From Enterobacter quasihormaechei (GTDB lineage Bacteria > Pseudomonadota > Gammaproteobacteria > Enterobacterales > Enterobacteriaceae), in NCBI RefSeq assembly GCF_004331385.1, contig NZ_SJON01000007.1:144960-208959 (forward strand): DNA of 64,000 nt, written 5' to 3'. Each line of letters starts with the position of its first letter. Positions within the stretch are counted from its first letter, which is position 1. Positions 49,938 to 55,954 of the stretch are shown here, piece by piece. The notes under the pieces are model-generated. The model worked only from the letters and a program-made list of their open reading frames with translations. It did no database searches and was not told the DNA's origin. Both the position numbers and the translations under genes were made by a program.

Positions 49938-51032
49938 ATGGGATTCAAATGCGGTATCGTCGGTCTGCCAAACGTGGGCAAATCCACCCTGTTCAACGCG
50001 CTCACCAAAGCAGGTATTGAAGCGGCGAACTTCCCGTTCTGTACCATTGAGCCGAACACCGGCGTTGTTCCTATGCCCGATCCGCGTCTGGACCAGCTCG
50101 CGGAAATCGTGAAGCCGCAGCGTATTCTGCCCACCACCATGGAGTTCGTGGACATCGCGGGTCTGGTAAAAGGCGCATCCAAAGGTGAAGGTCTGGGCAA
50201 CCAGTTCCTGACCAACATCCGTGAAACCGAAGCGATCGGCCACGTTGTGCGCTGCTTCGAGAACGACAACATCATCCACGTTAACAACAAAGTGGATCCG
50301 GCTGACGACATCGACGTTATCAACACCGAGCTGGCGCTCTCTGACCTCGACACCTGCGAGCGCGCAATTCACCGCGTGCAGAAGAAAGCCAAAGGCGGCG
50401 ACAAGGACGCGAAAGCGGAACTGGCTGCACTGGAAAAATGTCTGCCACAGCTGGAAAACGCGGGCATGCTCCGCGCGCTGAAAAACCTGACTGAAGAAGA
50501 CAAGGCGGCGATCAAATACCTGAGCTTCCTGACGCTGAAGCCAACCATGTACATCGCCAACGTTAACGAAGACGGTTTCGAGAACAACCCGTACCTGGAC
50601 AAAGTGCGTGAAATTGCCGCGGCTGAAGGCTCTGTGGTTGTAGCGGTTTGCGCTGCCGTTGAATCTGATATCGCGGAGCTGGACGACGCCGACCGTGAAG
50701 AGTTCATGGCCGAGCTGGGTCTGGAAGAGCCGGGCCTGAACCGCGTGATCCGCGCGGGCTATGAGCTGCTGAACCTGCAAACCTACTTTACCGCAGGCGT
50801 GAAAGAAGTGCGTGCGTGGACCATCCCTGTCGGTGCGACTGCGCCTCAGGCGGCTGGTAAGATCCACACCGACTTCGAGAAGGGCTTCATTCGCGCGCAG
50901 ACCATCGCGTTTGAAGACTTTATTACCTACAAGGGTGAACAAGGCGCGAAAGAAGCTGGCAAGATGCGTGCGGAAGGGAAAGACTACATCGTTAAAGATG
51001 GCGATGTGATGAACTTCTTGTTTAACGTTTGA
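49938..51032 (+). CDS. ychF: YchF (OLA1-type), ribosome-binding ATPase
   Basis: P-loop ATPase of the Obg-related YchF family that binds the 70S ribosome and is linked to oxidative stress. It has 364 residues. P-loop [14 protein letters not shown] is near residue 9, the [17 protein letters not shown] switch region near 68, a helical coiled-coil arm in the middle, and a C-terminal TGS domain ending [10 protein letters not shown]. The gene is intact. Unusually, degenerate copies of its last 170 or so bases occur twice downstream, inside the rhs remains (53156-53324 and 55423-55532). Confidence 0.98.
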   Translation: MGFKCGIVGLPNVGKSTLFNALTKAGIEAANFPFCTIEPNTGVVPMPDPRLDQLAEIVKPQRILPTTMEFVDIAGLVKGASKGEGLGNQFLTNIRETEAIGHVVRCFENDNIIHVNNKVDPADDIDVINTELALSDLDTCERAIHRVQKKAKGGDKDAKAELAALEKCLPQLENAGMLRALKNLTEEDKAAIKYLSFLTLKPTMYIANVNEDGFENNPYLDKVREIAAAEGSVVVAVCAAVESDIAELDDADREEFMAELGLEEPGLNRVIRAGYELLNLQTYFTAGVKEVRAWTIPVGATAPQAAGKIHTDFEKGFIRAQTIAFEDFITYKGEQGAKEAGKMRAEGKDYIVKDGDVMNFLFNV

Positions 51033-51045
51033 GTTGTTTTGAACG

Positions 51046-51077
51046 GAAAAAATCCACGCCTTGGCGTGGATTTTTTT
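51046..51077 (+). terminator. Rho-independent terminator after ychF
   Basis: AATCCACGCC-TT-GGCGTGGATT hairpin followed by seven T. The same hairpin recurs at 53371-53401 and, decayed, at 55585-55612, each after a ychF 3' fragment. Confidence 0.93.
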
Positions 51078-51397
51078 ATTGTGAGGTTAAAACACATTGT
51101 CTAAGAGTTCAGTTTTCATGCTGGAATCAAAGGGAATGATTTCGGCAGACACAAGCTTAACGCCTGAAAAGAGCCCTCGCGCTAGCGCTCTTTAAGAGAT
51201 GCAGGACTCTCAGATTAAGCGAGAATGACTCCTCCGGTTCTTGGGATCTCTCTTCCGGAAGTCAGAAAGATTCCCTCTGAATACCCTTTTTTATTCACTC
51301 AACTTGTAGCTTTTTTTTAAACTGCTTGTTGTAACTGCTGATACAGTTCTTTTTTTGCCACCGATTATAGTTATCATATTTTTTGGCACTTGTGATC
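51078..51397. other. Non-coding tail between ychF and the orphan immunity genes
   Basis: 320 bases with no supported gene. The part around 51110-51230 has a degenerate counterpart at 53401-53515, in the same position relative to the duplicated terminator and immunity gene. On the minus strand 51300-51400 has short readable ends (for example AKKELYQQLQQAV before a stop), which may be the last trace of an older toxin tip; I cannot support a gene. Confidence 0.5.
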
Positions 51398-51763
51398 TTA
51401 GTATGCAGGGCCCGATAGAGACAACGCGTTACGCTTCATATCCCAGGAATAAAACCAGTCATGCCAGCCATTTTTTTTTGCTGGATAGCTACAGACAACG
51501 ACCACTTCCTTTGACAGGTTGAATGTTAAGTAATAGAAAGTCGCACCTTCAGGAGGTGCAGACCAAAATAGTTTTTCGCCCTGAGCATTGAAGATGGTCA
51601 AAACGGTTGGTAATGGTTTAGGCTCGCTTAACGCAAAGACTAACTGGCGTGTTGAGTCGACCATTGCATGGTCTAAAAATGGCATACTAACCACTATGTT
51701 ACCTTCACCACGACCCCTTTGAAGCAGGTCATTTTCTTTAAATAAAATGAGATTTTCAATCAT
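51398..51763 (-). CDS. Putative orphan immunity protein A (unrecognised family)
   Basis: Protein of 121 residues that I do not recognise. It is predicted cytoplasmic, beta-rich, without signal peptide or membrane segment; landmarks are a hydrophobic LVFALSEPKPLPTVLTIF stretch and an aromatic C-terminal GWHDWFYSWDMKRNA. GAGG stands 9 bases before its ATG. It follows gene B by 16 bases on the minus strand. AT-rich, unlike the core genes. Its place in a chain of rhs tips and the second, broken copy at 53568-53785 suggest an immunity protein whose toxin is lost; that is inference. Confidence 0.6.
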   Translation of the reverse strand: MIENLILFKENDLLQRGRGEGNIVVSMPFLDHAMVDSTRQLVFALSEPKPLPTVLTIFNAQGEKLFWSAPPEGATFYYLTFNLSKEVVVVCSYPAKKNGWHDWFYSWDMKRNALSLSGPAY

Positions 51764-51779
51764 TGGTAAACCTCAACTT

Positions 51780-52160
51780 TTAAAGTTTGATCTGTTTCAA
51801 ATCACCTTCAAAAAGCCCCACAAGATATACCCGGTATCGGGCTGGCTGCACTTCTTTATACGTTAATACAGTAGAAAACTCTTTCAAACATTTTGAACAT
51901 GTATTTTTCGAAACATATAATTGGCTATCGTCGTAGCTATATTTTTTATGTTCACTAACAAGCTTCACACCTCTCATTTTCTTATCCAAAAAGCATTTTA
52001 CCTCTTCTGTGAGCGTGTCAAACTCATATGAGTTTACGATAGAGTAGGCTATTATCCCCTCGCATTCAGGACATGCTATTTCCTTTCCATACTCTATGAA
52101 ATCATTGTCAGTGCCATCGAGGACTAATAACTTCTTTTTTAGTCGATTAGTTATTTTCAT
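51780..52160 (-). CDS. Putative orphan immunity protein B with two CxxC pairs
   Basis: Protein of 126 residues of unknown family. Two cysteine pairs, CPECEG near residue 30 and CSKCLKEF near residue 87, look like a zinc ribbon split by a central insert. It is predicted cytoplasmic. The frame can start at TTG 52193, but the ATG at 52160 (MKITNRLKKK), with AAGG upstream, is preferred. It lies 16 bases before gene A and 101 bases after gene C, all on the minus strand in AT-rich DNA. It is assigned as probable immunity by context only. Confidence 0.55.
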   Translation of the reverse strand: MKITNRLKKKLLVLDGTDNDFIEYGKEIACPECEGIIAYSIVNSYEFDTLTEEVKCFLDKKMRGVKLVSEHKKYSYDDSQLYVSKNTCSKCLKEFSTVLTYKEVQPARYRVYLVGLFEGDLKQIKL

Positions 52161-52261
52161 TATCTCTATAACCTTAAACTCCAATAATGACAAGTAAAAT
52201 TAAAAGTAAATGGATGATGTTATTAGTCAATAACTTAATTTAACCAAGTCTTGTTGACTAA

Positions 52262-52744
52262 TTAGATTAAATTCCAAACTATATATATACCATGGTTGAA
52301 TGACTTCGTCTCATACGAGACAGAAATTCGGCCCCATTCATAATCCCATCTAATCATTTCTGTTTCCGTAATGTCAGGAACCCCTAAATTCAGAGAAAGA
52401 CTTAGCCAATCAGACAAACTTTTCACTGAGTTATTTAGCATGTTAATATTAGTTCTCGCATCCCAGTCCTTTAGGGATTTATAAAATTCACTATCCTTAT
52501 CGACAAGATGAACCATAAAAGGAAAACCAAAACATATTGGCCGTATGTTAATTTCAAACTCTTTATCGCAAAAAAACACCGGATCAATAAGATAGTGATA
52601 AGGCATGTATTTCTTTACAGCATTAAACGTATTTAGTTTGTGATAAAGTTTACTGTTGCAAAATCCTTCTTCAGCATCAATCTCTAAAGTTAGACCATCG
52701 AAAGTTAGCTTACCCGTTTTCGGATTAAAATTTAAGTTTATCAT
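52262..52744 (-). CDS. Putative orphan immunity protein C (unrecognised family)
   Basis: Protein of 160 residues, predicted cytoplasmic and rich in aromatic residues (KYMPYHYLIDPVFFCDKEFE, GFPFMVHLVDKD, IRWDYEWGRISVSYE). I do not recognise the family. It follows the remnant of an Rhs toxin tip (stop at 52828-52830) by about 84 bases, the position in which immunity genes normally lie. Base composition is AT-rich. It may once have protected against that tip. Confidence 0.55.
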   Translation of the reverse strand: MINLNFNPKTGKLTFDGLTLEIDAEEGFCNSKLYHKLNTFNAVKKYMPYHYLIDPVFFCDKEFEINIRPICFGFPFMVHLVDKDSEFYKSLKDWDARTNINMLNNSVKSLSDWLSLSLNLGVPDITETEMIRWDYEWGRISVSYETKSFNHGIYIVWNLI

Positions 52745-52827
52745 AGATCTATGATCTTTCCTGGGGTTAAAAGATGTCTCTAATCCCTAGGGATAAAGAA
52801 CTGAAGTCCTCCCCCATCTCTATACAA

Positions 52828-53155
52828 CTAATTGGCAGCAGCTCTACCGTAAGCAACATCTATGTCTTCGCTTACATAGAATGCCTTCAATTTCGTAAGT
52901 ACGGACCATGCAGGACCTAACTTTAGCTGTAACGCTTGATGATAACCCAAAGGATCACTTCTATATTGATTGACTGTTGGAAATGTCACAATGTATGTGG
53001 GTAACGGAAGCTGACCTGCGTCCGCGGCCTGTTACGGTCCCGCAGCTGGCTAATGACCTCCGTCAGGTGATGTTCACCGTCATAGCAATAGTGCCATCGG
53101 ATCTGGCCATTAACCTTCTCCACGGTGCGGCCTTGGATGTCATAACGTCAGCGGA
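52828..53155 (-). pseudogene. Rhs core fragment joined to the end of a toxin tip (decayed module)
   Basis: On the minus strand, 53155 to about 53005 is a degenerate piece of the rhs core (reads DRNRPRTQVSFRY against DRNRPQTQVSFRY in the intact gene). It is then joined, with a frame change, to a foreign C-terminal peptide that includes QYRSDPLGYHQALQLKLG and ends AYGRAAAN with TAG at 52828-52830. The rest of the core, the DPxGL cleavage site and the front of the tip are missing. It is not translatable as a unit. At 53155 the rhs sequence switches directly to a copy of ychF. Confidence 0.75.
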
Positions 53156-53401
53156 TGTCGGTGCGACAGCCCCTTAGACGGCTGGTAACATCCACACCGA
53201 CTTCAAGAAGGGCTTCATTCGAGCGCAGACTATAGCGTTTGAAGGCTTTATCACCTACAAGGGCGAGCAAGGCGCGAAATAAGCTGGCAAGATGCGTGCG
53301 GAAGGGAAAGATTACATCGTAAAATTGGCAATTTGACGTACCTATTTTTAACATTTTGATTTTAAAAGGGAAAAATCCACGCTTTGGCGTGGATTTTTTT
53401 T
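53156..53401 (+). repeat. Degenerate copy of the ychF 3' end with its terminator (copy 1)
   Basis: 53172-53324 aligns without gaps to 50844-50996 of ychF with 14 differences in 153 bases by my count; homology begins at 53156 (GTCGGTGCGAC). Two differences make stop codons (CAG to TAG, GAA to TAA), while more than half are synonymous. The ychF terminator hairpin follows at 53371-53401 (AATCCACGCTTTGGCGTGGATT, T run). It cannot encode YchF, because only the last 57 or so codons are present. Confidence 0.92.
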
Positions 53402-53790
53402 CATGGTCAAAGATAATGACGTCGACAGCCGCAGGCTTTAAGGTTTGATAAGGATGCTGATATAGACGCTCCGCTAGTCAGGCATAACTCTCACATCTAG
53501 CAAGAATGTCCACTCTGAGTGCGCCAGTTCCAGGCACTGTTGTCGCTATAATTTTATTGTTAGAAGCGAACTTAGTACACAGGTCCTGATCGAGACAACG
53601 CGTTATGAACCATATCAAAGGAATAGAATCAATCATACCAGCCATTTTGTAAAACTGCGAAACTACAGATAACAACGACTTCCATCGACAAATTTAGTGT
53701 TACGCAATGGAAATCAGCGCTTTCAAGCTGTGAAATAAAATTAACTTTTGGCCTCTGCTTAGATGATTGTCAAAACAGTTGATAATTGCT
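53402..53790 (-). pseudogene. Broken copy of immunity gene A and its tail
   Basis: 53568-53785 matches the gene A coding region (51398 to about 51615), including the shared stretch GAGACAACGCGTTA, but with stop codons, and its first third (start codon side) is missing. 53402-53515 resembles the tail at 51110-51230. So the block terminator-tail-gene A after the real ychF is repeated after ychF copy 1. It no longer encodes a protein. Confidence 0.8.
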
Positions 53791-53814
53791 CCCCCGCAAT
53801 AATTTTATGAGGGA

Positions 53815-54144
53815 CTATCTTTCCTCTATATGATATGTATCCTTATCACTCCAATATATAATCTTGTATTTACCAAAGTTGATGTTTTGCTCTTTGTAAT
53901 ACTCCATTACTTCGGATGGGTACCAACCGTATCCAAATAAAAAAAGGGCTCCTTCGTTAACTAACTGTGTTATTACTCTTTGCTTATCCTGATCGTCAAC
54001 TACAGGTAAAACCATAAGTTCATCTTTTAATAAAAACCCTATCGCCTGCATTTTACTTATCAAATTCCTTCCCAAAACACGTATTTTTACAATGTCCCCT
54101 GCTATATCAATAACAATGATCGAATCATCTGGCATTTTATTCAA
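53815..54144 (-). CDS. Putative immunity protein D paired with the orphan tip
   Basis: Protein of 109 residues, predicted cytoplasmic, with a hydrophobic strand-rich N-terminal half (DSIIVIDIAGDIVKIRVLG) and the segment GALFLFGYGWYPSEVMEYY. I do not recognise the family. Its ATG overlaps the stop of the toxin tip by four bases, the usual tight arrangement of toxin and cognate immunity. The gene is intact although the rhs core fragment before it is broken, consistent with selection to keep immunity. Confidence 0.65.
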   Translation of the reverse strand: MNKMPDDSIIVIDIAGDIVKIRVLGRNLISKMQAIGFLLKDELMVLPVVDDQDKQRVITQLVNEGALFLFGYGWYPSEVMEYYKEQNINFGKYKIIYWSDKDTYHIEER

Positions 54145-54577
54145 TTTACATTCACCCTTATAGCTACTGGAGTTGACGTTGGTACGGAATTTATCACCAT
54201 TTCTGGAGCCCCGCCAGGTAAATGTTGGCCCGGACCTAAGAAATAATCATTACCATTTAATGGGCTTCGTGGCTGCATATTAGAGATACCGCCAATCTTT
54301 CTTATATTAAATCCTTCGCTTAAAGAACCTGGGTATAACCCCATGTCTTTTTCAATTTTTGAGGCAAGAGATTTAGATATAGTTACATCTCCATTTTCAA
54401 TGCCATTGAAATATTTCAACGCCCCTTTTTTGTCTGTGATAAATGTACCATCTCGACCAATTGCAGGATATTGGTCCCAACTTTTTGGACTAATATTATA
54501 TCCTACATCATCTTTAAGCATTTTCGCTTGACGCGCTCTTGCGCTTTCAGTCTTACATAATCCAAGAGGGTCGATAT
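54141..54577 (-). CDS. Orphan Rhs C-terminal toxin tip
   Basis: On the minus strand the Rhs boundary motif YIDPLGL is followed in frame by a tip of about 138 residues beginning CKTESARARQAK and ending RVNVN. Notable segments are YNISPKSWDQYPAIGRDG, GALKYFNGIENGD and PRSPLNGNDYFLGPGQHLPGGAPEM. Tips with this kind of C-terminal sequence are found on Rhs and CdiA proteins, but I do not assign a toxin family. The rhs core before it is frameshifted (54606-54620, eight C where the intact gene has seven), so the tip is silent unless recombined onto a working core or translated from its internal ATG at 54521. Confidence 0.7.
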
Positions 54578-55422
54578 ATTTAAGAGGGTTTGGCGCATAC
54601 TGGTAAAGGTTTATCCCCCCCCGCCAACCCTATCGGGTCCTGCTGCGTAAACCGTCCGCAGTCCGGGTCGTAATACCGGAACAGATTGTAGTGCAGCCCT
54701 GTCTCACGATCCAGATATTGCCCCTGCATCCGCAGGTTCTGAGAATATCCTGATACCTGCGTCTCGCTTTCCCGCAGCAGCTTGCCCCAGGCGCTGTTCA
54801 CCCCTTCCCAGCGCACCTGTCCTTCGCTATCCGTCATCCGTTCCGGCGTGCCGTTCGGCTGACAGTGGAATCAGAAGATCTCCGCGTCATCAATGCCGTC
54901 AATACGTGCCAGCGGATCGTAGCTGTCCTGATCGCTGTAGACGTAGGTCAGTGGCACTTCCCCGTGCACTTCCTGCAACAGCCGGTACCCTTCCCAGACA
55001 AATCGGGTGGTAACCGGCTTACCGGTTGGCTGGCCGCCCAGCATCTGGCGGCGCGTTTTGCTGATGCGGCGACCGAGCGGATCGTAGCGGAAGCTGACCT
55101 GCGTCTGCGGCCTGTTGCGGTCCCGCGGCTGGCTGAGCACCTCCGTCAGGCGGTGCTCACCGTCGTAGCGGTAGTGCCAGCGGGTCTGGCCGTTATCTTT
55201 ATCCACGGTACGACCGTGGACGTCATAGCGCCATCGAATGCCGTTCAGTTGCGTCAGGCGGTTGTGCGTGACCTTCTCAGCAGAGCCTTCGGGCGGGTTA
55301 CCGGTAGTATCCCAGCGGTGCAACCAAGAGCACTGAGAATTACCGGTAACTATATCCCGGCGATGCAGGCGGCCAAGACGGTCATATTCGCTGCGGGTAG
55401 ACAGCCCCCCTGCTTGCGCCTA
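54578..55422 (-). pseudogene. rhs core 3' fragment (decayed)
   Basis: Very close copy of the end of the intact rhs core at 56500-57500. Breaks seen: one extra C in the run at about 54613-54620; a TGG to TGA change creating a stop at 54868-54870 (intact gene reads EIFWFHCQPNG); and a deletion near 55321-55345 removing about 165 bases of core. The fragment ends at about 55422, where it switches to a ychF copy. The high similarity points to a recent duplication or gene conversion with the intact rhs. Confidence 0.85.
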
Positions 55423-55612
55423 GAGCAAGGGCTTATACGTGCTCAAGCTATAATGTATAAGGACTCCACGCCGACAAGGATAAGCCAGGCACGAAAGTAA
55501 CGGACAAGATGGTTGTGGAAGGGGAAAATTACTTTTAATAGATTTCTATGAGATAATTTTTTATTTAACTTTTAATCGCTTCGAACAAAAAACACCCCCC
55601 ATGCGTGTTTTT
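55423..55612 (+). repeat. Strongly decayed copy of the ychF 3' end (copy 2)
   Basis: 55423-55532 still aligns to ychF around 50878-50986 (AAGGGCTT, CACGAAAG, GACAAGATG, GAAGGGGAAAA anchors) but is much more diverged than copy 1, with small gaps. A decayed form of the terminator hairpin (ACACCCCCCATGCGTGTTTTTA) lies at 55585-55612. Confidence 0.75.
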
Positions 55613-55741
55613 AGTTCTCTATTATAATTGGCTAAAGTTAACTTTTACAAAGAACCTCATTGAGCGACTTATTTTGGTTTGTAGTAAAAAACCATCCTTA
55701 TTACTGATCGACAGGTAATTATTAAAAATGAGGTCAATATT
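55613..55741. other. AT-rich spacer before the Rhs immunity gene
   Basis: About 130 very AT-rich bases with no gene or clear signal. Confidence 0.5.
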
Positions 55742-55939
55742 TTAGCTTTTCTTTTTTTCAATGGCTATTAAAACCTCATAAGCATCCTTTTCACTCATTT
55801 GAACTTTTTTGGCCTCATCAATGCTCAATTCTTCTTCCTCTTCTTTCATAACTATCCCCCCTGAATAAAACCTAATAAAAAAACGCCCTTCTCTTTCGAT
55901 AAGGATTACTCCATAATTATTAAATATTATTTTATCCAT
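55742..55939 (-). CDS. Putative immunity protein E of the intact Rhs
   Basis: Small acidic protein of 65 residues, reading IIFNNYGVILIEREGRFF then a run of glutamates (KEEEEELSIDEAKK). No signal peptide or membrane segment. A near-perfect AAGGAGG stands 6 bases before its ATG, and it begins 15 bases after the rhs stop, the position of the cognate immunity gene. Acidic small proteins are common antidotes to nucleic-acid-targeting or nucleotide-targeting toxins, but the family is not recognised. Confidence 0.65.
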   Translation of the reverse strand: MDKIIFNNYGVILIEREGRFFIRFYSGGIVMKEEEEELSIDEAKKVQMSEKDAYEVLIAIEKKKS

Positions 55940-55954
55940 TGCGCCTCCTTTTTT

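Noticed and set aside
51300..51400. Possible toxin-tip tail on the minus strand next to ychF
   Set aside because: Several short readable pieces in different frames, none with a start or a partner; could be chance in AT-rich DNA.
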